A program made the position numbers and the translations under genes. This document shows, one piece after another, positions 47,423 through 60,627 of a DNA stretch of 64,000 nt (position 1 is the stretch's first letter; each line of letters begins with the position of its first letter). Under the pieces are notes generated by a model. The model was not told the DNA's origin, made no database searches, and saw nothing but the letters and a program-made list of their open reading frames with translations. Origin of the DNA: Lantana camara (lineage: Eukaryota > Streptophyta > Magnoliopsida > Lamiales > Verbenaceae); assembly GCA_037501455.1 (NCBI GenBank), contig CM074864.1:26530001-26594000 (forward strand). The letters are read 5' to 3'.

Positions 47423-48999
47423 TAAATATTAATTGTTATTTGATTTAATTGAATTAGTAGAATTTAAATATTACCTATTTCATGTTTTATTTAATTTCCT
47501 AAATTTAATTGAATGTATTTAATTGTTTATTTTCTAATTGTAAATGCGATTGAATATGTTTAATTGTTTATGTTCTAATTTTAAATGTGATTTAATTTGT
47601 ACTTTGATTATATTTAAATTTCTTGAATTAATTTGATTGAAAATGTGAAATTATGAAAGTGAATTAAAGTGAATGACTTGATTATATGATTTAAATGTAT
47701 TAATAGTGCACATGAACATTTCCATAACATAATTTAATCTTTTATACATTTATATCATGATCATTGCATTGCCGAGCGTCTTATTTGGTCATATTGAGTC
47801 TCACTTCACTTTTCTTGCACAGATTTTGATCACGTTGGAGACGAGGCCGGTCAGTGAGGCTCGTGTTTCTTCTTTTGACGGTTTAAGGTGGGTTTTTCTT
47901 CTATGTAGATACAAGACCCTATATATACCTTCAATGTGAAAGTTTTCGACCAAAAATTATATATATATAGAGAGTCGTTTTAAAGAATAAATGTTTTCAA
48001 CGTAAAGCCTTATTTTATCAATCCTACCTAATGTTTTGGCGAGAAATGATCGAATGCACGAATGGGGCCCAGGGACTTAGTGTGAGTGGCTATCCGGGGA
48101 GGCACGGGCCGACGGTGAACCCTCACACTAGTTCCACCAATTAACGGCGTAACCGGACCTCGTTAGGAGTTAGCGAGGAATGGACGCTGAGCGCCATCTG
48201 GGGAGTTATGTAACCCCTTTTGGTCAATGAATGGGTGGTCGGGTCTTGCAAACCCACCACCAACCCGGAGGAAGAAGGTGTAAATGTTAATGAATGTCCA
48301 CAAAAGATTGATTGCATGAAAAGAATAAATGAATGAATGTTTAAATGGTTTACACAAGGTGTTGGTTGGAGATAATGCACGCCCACTCGCCGGGCCAATA
48401 ATGACCTAATGTTAATGATTCGTTATAATCCCCTTTGATGATTCTTTTCACCCACTTGGGAAAGTCTTTAAAAAACCTCACTTGGGATTATAGCTTGCAT
48501 GTGATTGTTTAATTATCGTCATATATTATATCTATGCCCTGTTTTATACCCACCAGTCCCTTTTGGACTGAACCCGTTCGGTTTTCAGTTATTTTGTGCA
48601 GGTGTTGAGGGAGCTAGGCGGGAATACGAGTCCTAGGTCTTGTTTTCACCTTCTAGTTCTGTATTTTGAGTCTTACACTTGCATATTACACTTTTGGATT
48701 ATTGTATATGAATATTATCTCGGAGCGTACGTGTTTTGGGCCGTGATGGCAATTGCTAATGTATATGATTGATTTTTGGAGCTTGGATGCTCATGGTACA
48801 TGTATATATGTTATATGTTCGTTCTTTGCTTCCGCTTTAATGTTTTATGTTGTTTTATGGTTTCAAGGGTTAGCCCGCCTAGCTTAGAGTGTGTGTTTGT
48901 CCCCGTTCGCCATGATTTGGCTCGGGTATGGATCGTCCATTTCATATTCGGGTCGGGTCTCGGTGCGGGGGATGTGGCACCTTGCGCTCGGGTGTTACA
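47423..48999 (+). repeat. H: 5'-truncated LTR related to D
   Basis: Collinear with the last 1.6 kb of D, ending GGTGTTACA at 48999, followed by F-type LTR sequence (CCACC, 49000). It holds a candidate exon (47823-47887) and structured domain (48064-48278). The missing 5' part is explained by Y's insertion and the later crossover. Confidence 0.85.
48064..48278 (+). ncRNA. Structured LTR domain, copy in H
   Basis: P1 is perfect with different bases: TTAGTGTGAG (48077-48086) with CTCACACTAG (48122-48131). P2 CTCGTTA with TTAGCGAG; P3 GGGG with CCCC around AGTTATGTAA. P4 keeps CGGGTCTTGCAAACCC. Confidence 0.62.
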
Positions 49000-51182
49000 C
49001 CACCTATTAGAAGATATCCCGGTGCAGTGGATGGTGTTGGCGGCGCAACCATCCGGCCAGCGGCGGTGGCTCACGCGCCGCCTGAAACTCACGGCGGACG
49101 GTGGCGGTACTGTAGCGCGGTGGTTCCGCCACGTTCCGACGAGATTTGCGGCCGGACCTTGGTGGTTTTCGACATATTTTGGCCTCCTGAGTCCGATTCT
49201 GGGGTCGGTTTGAGCAAACAAAGGCCGGAGGTGGCTGAACCGGCGAGTGGCGCAGCGGCGGGTTTTTGGGCGACGGTTTGAAGCTTTTCCGGTGATCTTT
49301 TGGCGACGGTTCCTTCTGAGAAGTTGTCTAACTCAACGAGATCGAGTTATTCGTGTAGGCGGCGGCCCAAGAACCGGCCGGCGGCGGTGGACCGGTGGCG
49401 GACCGGCTCTGGATCGGCGACCCTCTTTTCCGACGGTTTTTCCGGCATATTGGCTAGGGGCTTTCGAAGGCCTCGCTACGGGTTTTCCAACGGGATGCTC
49501 GGATTTCGTTTTCGTTTTACGATTTGTGTTTAATTTCAGTTTTCGTCGTTGGGATTTGGTTCGGTTTTTCGTCAACGAAGTCCGACGTGTTTGGTATTTT
49601 CTAAAATTGGTTGAGGGCTTTTATCGAGCAGGCCGAGGCGCATGTTTCTGTCCTTCCGGGGAATTTTCCAACCACCGGAGGTGGTGGTCCGGCGGCTGTA
49701 CGTAGCGGTCGGGCTAGTTCCGGTGGCGGCGTTCCGACGCCCTTCGGACAACAAGTTCCTCTCGTCGTGGTGAGTTCAACGCCACTTTCCGTTCGTCAAG
49801 CGGATGCCCGGTTGATTTATTGTGATTTATTTTGTATAATTTGAATATTTGGAATTAATTGTTTTAATTGCAATAAATTGTGTATTGTTGTATTTGTCGA
49901 ACAATATGTATGCCAACGGATATGAAATCATGTATTAAATGAAATGTGATATGTATTGATGCTTTGAACGAGTAAACTTTAATCGAGTAAACCCTTTTCT
50001 AATGAATTATGAAATATGTTATGTTTCTTATGAATCAAATATTTTGGCAAGATTATGCACGTATGATATGTTCACGGGCCCAGGGACTTAGTACATGTGG
50101 CTATCCGGGGAGGCATGGGCCGACGGTGATCCCATGTGCTAGTTCCATTATGTTTTACGACGGAACGGACCTCGTTAGGAGTTTTAGCGAGGAAACGCTA
50201 GTCGGGCTTTTGGGGACTCATGAACCCCTCTAGCCATTATGTATGAGGTGGTCGGGTCTTGCTAACCCGTCCCCCACCCGGAGGAAGAAGGTTGGAACTT
50301 ATTTTATGATTATGATTATGTTATGATTGGTAGGCACCGTGCGGGAAGGCCGGGATACGGATTGCCCAAATGAATATGTTTTAGGATATGATATATGATT
50401 TGTGTGTATTATCATATATTGCATGATCACCTATTTAATGTATTAAAGATATTTGTCGTACACGGTCGGAGTTTGGTTGGAGATGATGCACGCTCACTCG
50501 CCGAGCCTTTATTTTTATATATGAATTATGACCTTAATGAATTTAATATGATTAGTCGTAAAGTCCAAGCATTGCTTAGTTATTCTCTTGCCCTTTTTGG
50601 GAACTAACTTTAAATAAAACCTTGCTCGGGGATTTATGACTTGCATGCGCATGTTTTTATATATATTTATTGCTCCTGCTCGCTCAGTCTTCTAGAGACT
50701 GACCCTCCCCCTTCTTTTCCACTTTTCAGTTCTTGTAGGTTTGAGCTAGGCGCCTTTGAGTCGGGTCTGTTGAGTCTATGTCGGTCTATTTGATTTGTTA
50801 AATACCTTGTTTTGATTTGTGAAGGAGACTATGTATATGATATGTATATATTATGCAGGTTGGTACTTATGATTTGGATGTATGTTTGATCGGGGTAGGT
50901 TTCTAGGGCAGTTGAACCCGTTTAGTTGATACTGAGTTACCTTTTGAAATATATGAATTTTGATTGCTGATTAAAGTTTTGAGAATTCGTATTTTGTTTC
51001 GCTTCCGCATTCAGGTTTTGCATAATTGCAATTATACAGGGTTTAGGTACCGCCTAGCTTAGGTTGGTTTTTTTCATTTGTCACCCGTTCGCTGTGGCTT
51101 GGTGCGTGTGCAGACTTTCCATTTCGTACACGTGTCGGGTCATAGTGCGGGGGTGTGGTGCCCCACCGCTTGGGGTGCTACA
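49000..51182 (+). repeat. F LTR3: 3' part of X right LTR with internal deletion
   Basis: Starts at the base matching LTR1 38761 and runs to GGGTGCTACA. About 1.06 kb is missing at 49968, where sequence matching LTR1 39727 joins sequence matching about 40780. It includes most of the GC-rich block and a structured domain (50072-50291). Confidence 0.88.
50072..50291 (+). ncRNA. Structured LTR domain, copy in F LTR3
   Basis: Nearly identical to the LTR1 copy, supporting that LTR1 and LTR3 were sister LTRs. Confidence 0.55.
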
Positions 51183-52057
51183 ATAAAAATATATGTGGAA
51201 GCATAATATTCATGGCATTCTCATCATTTATGTTCGATTCAGTCCGTTTCTGCATATCAATATGTAAAACCCCCCAAATTTACAATTAAGTTGTAATAAT
51301 ACAGAAGTACCATAACAAATCATAAAATACATATGCATCAATTAGATAAATGAACACTCAGAAAAAAGAGTTGACTCGACTCAAATCCCGCCTAGCACTC
51401 ATCCTGCAAAACCTGAAAAGTGAGGTGTCAGTCTATGAAAGACTGAGTGAGGGATTTAATAAATATAAGCGCACGTATCTTGCAAGTTACAATCTCGGGT
51501 AAGGTTTTATAAAAGGAAGCAATATAAGTTCAATAATCAGATAATACTCGCCCAAAATTATAACTATCCAATTTATCAATTCAGTCAATTTCAGTCAATC
51601 AGTGGCCCGACGAGTGAGGGCAATTCTCCAACCTTACTCTGACAGTGTACAGTAATTATGTTATCAGTTCATTAGGTTATCAATCAAGTAATTACAGTGT
51701 AATCAGTCAAGAGCAGTTTCAGTATCCTTTTCCCTCCGGTGATGGTGGGATTGCAACGCCCCACCACCCAGCCAGTGTGAGCACAGGGTTCATGAGTCCC
51801 TATACCCGGAACTCCTTCCTCCCCTAATCTCCTAGTGGATTCAGGGGTCATCTCGTAGTAGTGAGAATAGTGTAACAGTTACCCGTCAGCCCTTGCTTTC
51901 CCGGTTGGCTCAATACACTACCTCGGGGCCCACAGTGCAGCACAGTATACTCGCCAAAAGACAGTAAATTTAGTACAGTAATAGTGGTTCAGTACAGTAG
52001 CAGTAGTTCAGTTGTAAATCATTTGAGATTTATGGAAAACTATAGATATATGTGTAC
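51183..52057 (-). repeat. Element E 5' LTR, piece 2
   Basis: Begins with the right duplication of F (ATAAA), then collinear with 27606-27633 and 31395 to about 32235. Contains the structured domain (51733-51933), here with P1 TAGTGTATTGAG against CTGTTACACTA. Confidence 0.9.
51733..51933 (-). ncRNA. Structured LTR domain, copy in E 5' LTR
   Basis: Less damaged than the copy in the 3' LTR; it shows the loop ACCGGGAAAGCAAGGGCTGA and the P3/P4 hairpins on the minus strand. Confidence 0.55.
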
Positions 52058-53831
52058 CGTAACGCCCCGGTTTTTCATTTAAACTAATGCGTCGTATTTA
52101 TTTATAAATTGCACAATTAAATTAGCTAACTATGTGATTAACTGTTTATAAGTGTTTCTTATTTAATTTTATTATTTAATTTTATTATGAATTGTTAACT
52201 AACTATTATGTTAATTAATTATGCATTAATCTTTTGCATTAATTTATTCAAATCCGTTGACCTTGGATTATATTTAAAATGGAATTTAAAGTTTAGTTTT
52301 AAATTATAATGCATGAATTTATTAAAGTTATGTGCATGATTGTTTGTTTATGCTTCGTTCTAATATGAAATGATTTCAGAATGTCGTGAAAATTTAGTAT
52401 GTCGTAAATATGTGTGTTATGAACATGCCTACATGCTCGGTTGGTGTTTTCGAACTCATTTGAACTGTTAACGAATTTATTTTGAATTGTGGAATCAAAT
52501 CGGGGGCTAACGAGCAATTAGAGCACCCTTGGTTCCGTACGCGATATCCTGAGCTCGGGAATTTGGATTTGAATTCTGACACCTCCGTTGCCTTCGTATC
52601 AACGATTCGGAGATGATCGAACAAGCCTCATACCTTTTTGAGATCATTAAGACCTCCAAAATCCAACCGTAACGAACAACTCGTGCAAGAAGAACCCTTT
52701 TGTTGACTAGTCTTCATGGTGGGACGCTTTAAGCCAACCTAAACCTAACCATACTTTAACCCATGGTTGTGTACTTGAGTTAGAACCTTTCTCCTCCTCT
52801 TTCATCAGCAAAAACGAGCCAAACACCCCCCATTTTCTGCTGCACCAGATCGAGAGAGAGGGAGAGAAGAAAAGAGGAGGAACTTTGGCCCTTTTGTGAT
52901 TTTGAGCTCAAATCACCATCTTGCTTCACCAAATCTTCAAGGTATGAATATTTATGTATTCTCTACTCTCTTATACATGATTTCATCTATTTAATACATG
53001 CTTTGGATCATATTTGGTTAGGGTTTGAGTTATGAGTTTGATATGAACTTTTGGGGTAATTGTCCTTGTGACCTTGCTTGGTTGTGCAGCTGATTCCTTG
53101 GCTTTAAACTGAGTTTATGAGCTTGTTTCTTGGCCTATTTGTTTCCTAACTGATATTATATGATGTTAGGATGATTTTGTCTTTCGACCCTTTGAAGAAA
53201 TTATGAGATTTGGAACTCCAAACTTGATGATCATAACTGCCTCCCCTGTTTTGGACTTCTGTGTGGAATCATGTCTAGTTGCTTGATCTAATGGCCTTCT
53301 TTTCGTGTGAAATTGCGTGGATATGATGTACACTCATTGTTTTATATGTTAGAGTTCTTGTTGTAAGCTTTTGGATCTATTTTAACCCCCAAAACCGAAA
53401 TACATGACCTGTTCTTATGCATGACAGAACTGGACGGTTGCTGTTGCATTTTTGTGGTTCGATGGTCGTCCTAATGTGCTCCAATTCGTGTTAATTTGCA
53501 TATACATGGAGTATATTAGTTTCTTATCATTTTAGTATTCATTCCCTAAGGTTTCAGCTTCAAATTCAACCCCTTAGTACTTGATCATTGCATGATTGAA
53601 CAATTGAGCTCATATGTGCGGTTTTGGCGCCCCAGATTTTTTGCATGGTTTTGGTGCTCTTAACGTGTTATTTGGCCTTTGCTTTCTAAATGAAAAATTT
53701 TCCTAACATTCTAAATAAGTTTTATATCAAGTTTCGTAAGATTTGGAGTTGATTTGGTATGCTTTTGGGACTGATTTTGTATAGGGTTTGTTTTGCCCGT
53801 AAACTTTGTTTTGCATTTTTGGGTCTGTACC

Positions 53832-53958
53832 GAGATACCCCCGTCTCTCATTTGCCTTGTATTGTGTGACACCCCCATGTCACACCATTTTTGAAGTTCT
53901 GTACTGAGACACCCCCCGTGTCTCAGTCTAGTTTAATTGAGGGACACGGGCGTGTCCC
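53832..53958 (+). repeat. Palindrome cluster of G 5' LTR
   Basis: Four palindromes at 53832, 53863, 53904 and 53941. Arms alternate between GAGACAC/GTGTCTC, GTGACAC/GTGTCAC and GGGACAC/GTGTCCC types around C- or G-rich cores. Confidence 0.9.
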
Positions 53959-54666
53959 TCCCCCTGCACATTTCTTGTTTTTCCTTTTCGGTTTTTGATT
54001 GTTTCACCTCTTTAATGCCTTTATCTTCATTTGTGGTAAACTATGAACTTGTTTTGCTATGTGTTGAGAGTATGTTGGTTTGATTTCATAACATTTGGAT
54101 GAGAATTTTCCATGCTTTTATTGAACGCCATTTATGTGCGTTTTTGTGTCGTTTGTGATTTCCGTAACCATTTTCCCCTATCAAATGAATTCTTCTTGTT
54201 CTCAAACTTTGGAAATATATTATATTAGGTAATGTGATGTATGTAGTAGAGTTTTGTGAAAGATTGAACACATTGGAATGTATGTAATTATTTATTTTCT
54301 AATTAGAAATGTGAAGGATATGAACTCGTTTGAATACGAATGCTTCATTGAATGAATGAATTGAATGTTTATATGTCTTTAAGACTTTAATAGTGCACAT
54401 GAACATTTTATGATATAATATCATCTTTTACGCATTCATATCATATCCATTGCATGTCGTGCGTCTTATATGGTTCATTGGAGTCTCGAGTCTCACGAGC
54501 ACGTTTTGTTATCTTTTATACAGTTTATCTCCAGGGTGGACAGATCTTGATCTTTCAGGCACTCGGTAACTCGTACCCTTGTATCGCCATGTTCCAGGTG
54601 AGGGTGTTTTCGTTTTAGTTACATATTAACCCTACAACCTTATGTGACCAGCTTTGGCCAAAACCT

Positions 54667-54707
<41 letters not shown>

Positions 54708-54827
54708 GTTACTTTTAAAGTAAAGTTATCGAGTAAATGTGATCGAGCAAACCCCTTTCAAATGACTTATGAATTATGCTATGTTTCACATGAACTGATC
54801 TGTTTTGGCGAGACATGATTATGATTG

Positions 54828-55048
54828 CACGGGCACAAGGACTTAGTACAAGTGGCTATCCGGGGAGGCATGGGCCGACGGTGATCCCATGTGCTAGTTC
54901 CACTATGTTACGGCGAAACGGACCTCGTCAAGGAGGTTTTGACGAGGAAACACTAACCGGGCTTTGAGGCCTCATGAACCTCATAGCCACATTGATATGT
55001 TTAGGTGGTCAGGCCTTGCAAACCCGTCCACCGCCGGAGGAAGAAGGT
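54828..55048 (+). ncRNA. Structured LTR domain, copy in G 5' LTR
   Basis: P1 has one mismatch here (TTAGTACAAG against CATGTGCTAG) while the 3' LTR copy pairs better, so it probably mutated after insertion. P2 CCTCGTCAA with TTGACGAGG. Confidence 0.55.
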
Positions 55049-56559
55049 TGGAACTTGTTTTATGAATATGATTATGTTTTATGATATGATTGATATGCAC
55101 CGTGCGGGAAGGCCGGGACACGGATTGCCCAAACGAATATGTTTTAGGATATGATATATGATTTGTGTGTATTATGATATATTGCTTGATCACCTACTTA
55201 AAGTATTAATGATATTTGTCGTACATGGTCGGAGTTTGGTTGGAGATTGTGCACGCTCACTCGCCGAGACTTTTTGTTTATGTCTAAATGATGAACCTAA
55301 TGAATTTAATATGAATTAGTCGTAAAGTTCGAGCATTGTTTATTCGTTTTCTTGCCCTTCGTGGGAACTAATTTCCAAGAAAACCTTTGCTCGGGATTTA
55401 TGACTTGCATGTACATGTTTCTTATATAAATGTATCGCTCCTGCTCACTCAGTCTTCTAGAGACTAACCCTCTCCCTCCCCAACACTTTAGTGTGAGGTT
55501 TGGCTTTGGAGTTTCGTGCTAGGCGGAGTTATGTCAAGTTTGAGTCGGTCAAGTTAAGTTAGAAGCGTCTCTGCATTCACCTTATGTATTTAAATTGTGA
55601 ATGATTCGACCTTGTAAATTTTTGGAGTTGAATCTTGTATAATTGCTATTGAATTGCTTTTGTTGGGCTTTGGTGATGAGTTTAAAAGAGGCCTGAAGAG
55701 CCCAAGTCTGCTTATGGTTTGTGTGTTTGAATTTTAGTTTTTCGATGCATTATATTTTGTTGATTGGTTATTATTGCAGGGTCCAAGTTCCGCCTAGCTT
55801 AGGAGGGTTTTCTGTTTGTCTCCCGTTCGCTATGGTTTGATACGGGTGTGGATTACCATTTCGTTACTCGTGTTGAGCCATAGTGCGGGGGATGTGGTGC
55901 CTCACGTGCAGGGTGCTACATCCTTAAATGGTATCAGAGCCCGGTTGCAAAACCGGTGTTCTAGTGTCGTGATTGAGTCAGTTTAGGTCGTGCGGCATAG
56001 GAACAACTTGTCAACGTATGCATTGCATTGACTTTTATTCCTATTTGCTGCTAATTGTTGAGATTGTTCGATATACATAACTTAATTTTAATCTCATTAC
56101 TTTGGTATTGCATTTTGCATTTAGTGTGCTTTCATTGATTCAATTATGTGCCATAAGCATATCCTAACCGACATACATATATCTTTGAGTTGAATTTTGA
56201 TTATAGATTGTAATCATGTCAATCAAGCTACAACCTATTTCAACTACAAGTTATTTCTACTAGATCGACGGAAGGTTTGTGGGAGCAAAAAGGGAATTGA
56301 AGGCTAGGAGTTCAATTTCCGCGGCTTGCAAAATGGAATTTCATATCATGGCCCGATATCATGAGAGGAAGCTAATAGGAATCTTGGATCTTGGGAAGAA
56401 TTCAAATCGCATCAACTTCTTGGAATTTTGGAACACGGTGATATCAAGAAGCAAGCAAGGATGGGGAAGCATCAACAACGATTGAACAATGTTCAACCTT
56501 GCAAACTATGCTCATGGTAATGGAATCAAAGGACGAGTTATCGAGCTAAAGCTACCACT

Positions 56560-56603
56560 ACGGTGGCAGGTTCATAGCATTCATAGCACGTGCATCATAC
56601 GCC
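56560..56603 (+). other. Conserved internal motif (type 1), G copy
   Basis: ACGGTGGCAGGTTCATAGC followed by ATTCATAGCACGTGCATC. The central 18 bp are identical to the Y copy although surrounding sequence is not similar. Confidence 0.78.
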
Positions 56604-58330
56604 ATTTCAAATTATTTCAATTTCTTTATTATATGTACCTTGTGATTAATATAATTGCTCCAATGTGTTTTAACATTCTAATTGTTAAATTGCTATTGCA
56701 TACTCTTTTGTGGAATTATGTGTCTTGGGTCTTATAATTGATGTCTAGATGTTTTATTTCTTTTGTTGAAATATGTGTTGCACGCATTGAACATTCTAAC
56801 CCAACATGCACTGTTTGAGTGTATACTTGTTAGGATACTTTCTAAGTTTAATGCCCCAACTACTAATTCCACCGAATCCTTACCGAAGCTCTACCGAAGC
56901 GGGTAAAAAGGAAAATTTTTGGGCGACAGGGATATGCCGGAAGTGAAAGTTAAATTTGGGAGATTTAGGGTTGGAATGGACTTAGAATTATTTGGATCAA
57001 ATTGGAAAGAGGGAAGTCACGGGGCAAAGGAAGATGGATGTTATTCCAATTCAAACGTCTTGATTTGATGTGAGTAACTCACTGAACCATTTCTTAGTTA
57101 GAGTTACTCAGTAGAAGGAGATTAGGATTTTCGGCGAAAAGGTTATTGATAGAGTTCAAAATAGGGGGGTTTTCTATAGAATCGGATATCATACTCTGGA
57201 GATGGTGGAATTACGGAGCAGCTTCTGCGGGACTATTATGTTAGCTCAAAAGAAAAGGAACCGAATCAGATTGGCACAATTCTTGATGGCAACTATAGAG
57301 GTTGATTTTGATTGAGGGTAGGAGGAGCTCGGATGACACCCAACAAATTAAGATCCAACTATGTACTGTTGATTTTCCATGATGGCTCAAAAGAAGTTAA
57401 GGAGAAAGGAATAATAAGGAGCAAATATGGAAGGACATGAATTGGACCCTAGGGAATTGAAGGAGCCGGAACCGAATGCATCTTTACAAATAAATTCTCG
57501 GGCCACTCGTGTGTATGGGATTCAGATACCGAAGATGGTGATATTGTTAGGGAACCTCTGATAGATTTTGCAAATAACTTTGGGAAAAGGAAAACTCGAT
57601 CGAATCATCATGAAGACGATGGTAACCACTCCTAAGTTAACTAAGTCCTCAACAACAGAATTCAAGGGGTGAATAAAAAGGAAAAGAGGTAAAATGTACG
57701 TATAAAGATTGAAGATGAAGTAATTCGAGAGAATAGCATAAGACATCCCTAAGTATTGAAGGAATGTGGATAACATGACATACAAATTTCGCCGAGTTGT
57801 CGGTCATACTTCTATGAAGACTTCCAAGGATATTAAGTTGAGGAAAATCGGGAAGTAGAGATGGTGAAATTATGTAGACTAAGTGTAAAGGAGTAAATGG
57901 ATCAAAACTGGATGTATCACTACCGTTCAAAGAGAAGGAAGAATTACCATGGCAAGAGATGAGGAAGGATTCATATGAAGGATTAGCACTTGCTACCATG
58001 CCAAAATTTTAAGTGATAGAAACTGTAAAGTTAATCGCGGAAGGGATACTATGATTTCAACAAAATGGGGTTACCGGCTTTTCAAATGTTTTCCGTGGCA
58101 AGTTGGGGATGCTATTTCGGCGAGAGAATAAATGCGAGAATCCGAGAAAGGGTCGAGTATGATTCTGGAATAAAGACTGGTTATGGAATGGGGTAGTTGT
58201 TACGATGTTAACACGCTGAGGATTCCAAAGCTTAGTGCTGCAAGCAAAGAGGAAATTTTAAGAATTAATCAAGAGCCAAATCGGAGTCTCCAACCGCATT
58301 ATGAATTATCAACTTTCAACCTCATTGCTT

Positions 58331-58373
58331 TGGTGAACGGTATAAGAAACATTCATGGCATATGCATACACGC
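58331..58373 (+). other. Conserved internal motif (type 2), G copy
   Basis: TGGTGAACGGTATAAGAAAC followed by ATTCATGGCATATGCATAC, about 470 bp before the 3' LTR. Confidence 0.75.
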
Positions 58374-58610
58374 AATGGTAATTCAAATGAGTTTGACGAG
58401 GTGTACCTTGTTTCCCTTTCGTGATAATTGCTTTGCATGATTGATGACTTTTGTGCTTGCTTTATATATATTGCTTTGTCTTATGTGTCTTATATGATTT
58501 CAATTGTTGTAATTGATTCTGTTGCCTCCTGTGTGATGTTTGCTCTTTGATGTTTCTGTTTGGGTTGTGTGGCTCGGGAGTATTGGAGACTTCCTTGCTT
58601 TGTTGCTTTT

Positions 58611-58738
58611 GAGAGACGGGGTTCTCTCTTTTTATGGTTTTTGAGAGACGGGGTTCTCTCATTGTTGTTTGAGAGACGGGGTTCTCTCATTGTTGTTTGA
58701 GAGACGTGGATTCTTGTTTGTGGGGAACGGGGTTCCTC
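58611..58738 (+). repeat. Tandem hairpin array, five units, in G
   Basis: Three identical GAGAGACGGGGTTCTCTC units at 58611, 58643 and 58671, a damaged one at 58699 and a variant GGGGAACGGGGTTCCTC at 58722. Spacing is 28-32 bp. Confidence 0.9.
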
Positions 58739-58763
58739 TGCTAATTGTTTTCAGGCAGATAGT

Positions 58764-58798
58764 GAATCAGAGGACAGATTCTTTTAAGGGGGAGAGGT
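58764..58798 (+). promoter_or_regulatory. Element G pre-PPT hairpin and polypurine tract
   Basis: GAATCAG (58764-58770) faces CAGATTC (58775-58781) with one mismatch, followed by TTTTAAGGGGGAGAGGT. Confidence 0.75.
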
Positions 58799-60501
58799 TG
58801 TAACGCCCCGGTTTTTCGTTTAAACTAATGTGTCGTATTTATTTATAAATTGCACAATTAAATTAGCTAACTATGTGATTAATTGTTTATAAGTGGTTCG
58901 TATTTAATTTTATTATTTAATTTTATTATGAATTGTTAACTAAGTATTATATTAATTAATTATGCATTAATCTTTTGCATTAATTTATTCAAATCCGTTG
59001 ACCTTGGATTATATTTAAAATGGAATTTAAAGTTTAGTTTTAAATTATAATGCATGATTTTATTAAAGTTATGCGCATGATTGTTTGTTTATGCTTCGTT
59101 CTTATATGAAATGATTTCGGAATGTCGTGGAAATTTAGTATGTCATAAATATGTGTGTTATGAACATGCCTACATGCTTGGTTTGTGTTTTCGAACCCAT
59201 TTGAAGTGTTACCAAATTTATTTTGAATTGTGGAACCAAATCGGGGGCTAACGAGCAATTAGCGCACCCTTGGTTCCGTACATGATATCTTGAGCTCGGG
59301 AATTCGGATTCAAATTCCGACTCCTCGGTTGCCTTCGTATCGAAGATTCGGAGACAATGGAACAAGCCTCATACCTTTTTGAGATCATTAAGACCTCCGA
59401 AATCCAACCGTAACGAACAACTCGTGCAAGAAGAACCCTTTTGTTGACTAGTCTTCACGGTGGGACCCTTTAAGCCAACCTAAACCTAACCATACTTTAA
59501 CCCATGGTTGTGTACTTGAGTTAGCCCCTTTCTCCTCCTCTTTCATCAGCAAAAACGAGCCAAACACCCCCCATTTTCTGCTGCACCAGATCGAGAGAGA
59601 GGGAGAGAAGAAAAGAGGAGGAACTTTGGCCCTTTTGTGATTTTGAGCTCAAATCACCATCTTTCTTCACCAAATCTTCAAGGTATCAATATTTATGTAT
59701 TCTCTACTCTCTTATACATGATTTCATCTATTTAATACATGCTTTGGATCAGATTTGGTTAGGGTTTGAGTTATGAGTTTGATATGAACTTTTGGGGTAA
59801 TTGTTCTTGTGACCTTGCTTGGTTGTGCAGCTGATTCCTTGGCTTTAAACTGAGTTTATGAGCTTGTTTCTTTAAGAGATTTGGAACTCCAAACTTGATG
59901 ATCATAACTGCCTCCCCTATTTTGGACTGCTGTGTGGAATCATGTCTTGTTGCTTGATCTAATGGCCTTATTTTCGTGTGAAATTGCATGGAGATGATGT
60001 ACACTCATTTTTTTATATGTTAGAGTTCTTGTTGCAAGTTTTTGGATCTATTTTAAGCCCCAAAACCGAAATACATGACCTGTTCAGATGCATGACAGAA
60101 CTGGACTGTTGCTGTTGCATTTTTGTGGTTCGATGGTCGTCCTAATGTGCTCCAATTCGTGTTAATTTGCATATACATGGAGTATATTAGTTTCATATCA
60201 TGTTAGTATTCATTCCCTAAAGTCTCAGCTTCAAATTCAACCCCTTAGTACTTGATCATTGCATGATTGAACAATTGAGCTCATATGTGCGGTTTTGGCG
60301 CCTCAGATTTGCTGCATGGTTTTGGTGCTCTTAACGTGTGATTTGGCCTTTTCTTTCTAAATGGAAAATTCTCCTAACATTCTAAATATTTTTTATATCA
60401 AGTTTCATAAGATTTGGAGTTGATTTGTTATGCTTTTGGGACTGATTTTGTATAGGGTTTGTTTTGTCGGTAAGTTTTGTTTGAATTTTTGGGTCTGTAC
60501 C

Positions 60502-60627
60502 GAGACACCCCCGTGTCTCATTTGCCTTGTATTGTGTGACACCCCCGTGTCACACCCTTTTTTCAGTTCTGTACTGAGACACCCCCGTGTCGCAGTCTAG
60601 TTTAATTGAGGGACACGGGCGTGTCCC
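60502..60627 (+). repeat. Palindrome cluster of G 3' LTR
   Basis: Four palindromes at 60502, 60534, 60575 and 60610; the first, second and fourth pair perfectly in the arms (for example GGGACACGGGCGTGTCCC). Confidence 0.92.

Larger units (their letters stand above)
38214..51182 (+). mobile_element. Composite F: collapsed nest of X, H and Y elements
   Basis: Outer flanks are ATAAC (38209) and ATAAA (51183), a target duplication with one change. Inside are a complete LTR, a coding-less internal region, a second complete LTR, a 5'-truncated LTR of D type (H), and the 3' part of a third F-type LTR. The first LTR is like the third over 3.5 kb and like the second only in its last 256 bp, which points to unequal crossover between X's left LTR and Y's left LTR. 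Confidence 0.82.
52058..55920 (+). repeat. Element G 5' LTR (3863 bp)
   Basis: CGTAACGCCCC to GGGTGCTACA. It carries two segments absent from the 3' LTR (around 53135-53205 and 55573-55650). Inside: palindromes 53832-53958, TA microsatellite 54670-54703, candidate exon 54524-54597, structured domain 54828-55048. Confidence 0.92.
55921..58798 (+). other. Element G internal region, coding-less (2.9 kb)
   Basis: Primer site TGGTATCAGAGC at 55929-55940. A gag-position ATG (about 56217) opens only 15 codons. Many short frames, none with a recognised motif. It contains both conserved motif types and the hairpin array, and ends in a purine tract. Confidence 0.7.

Noticed and set aside
57522..57999. 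Minus-strand frames of 87 and 116 codons in the G internal region
   Set aside because: Antisense to the element, overlapping each other, no recognised motif.
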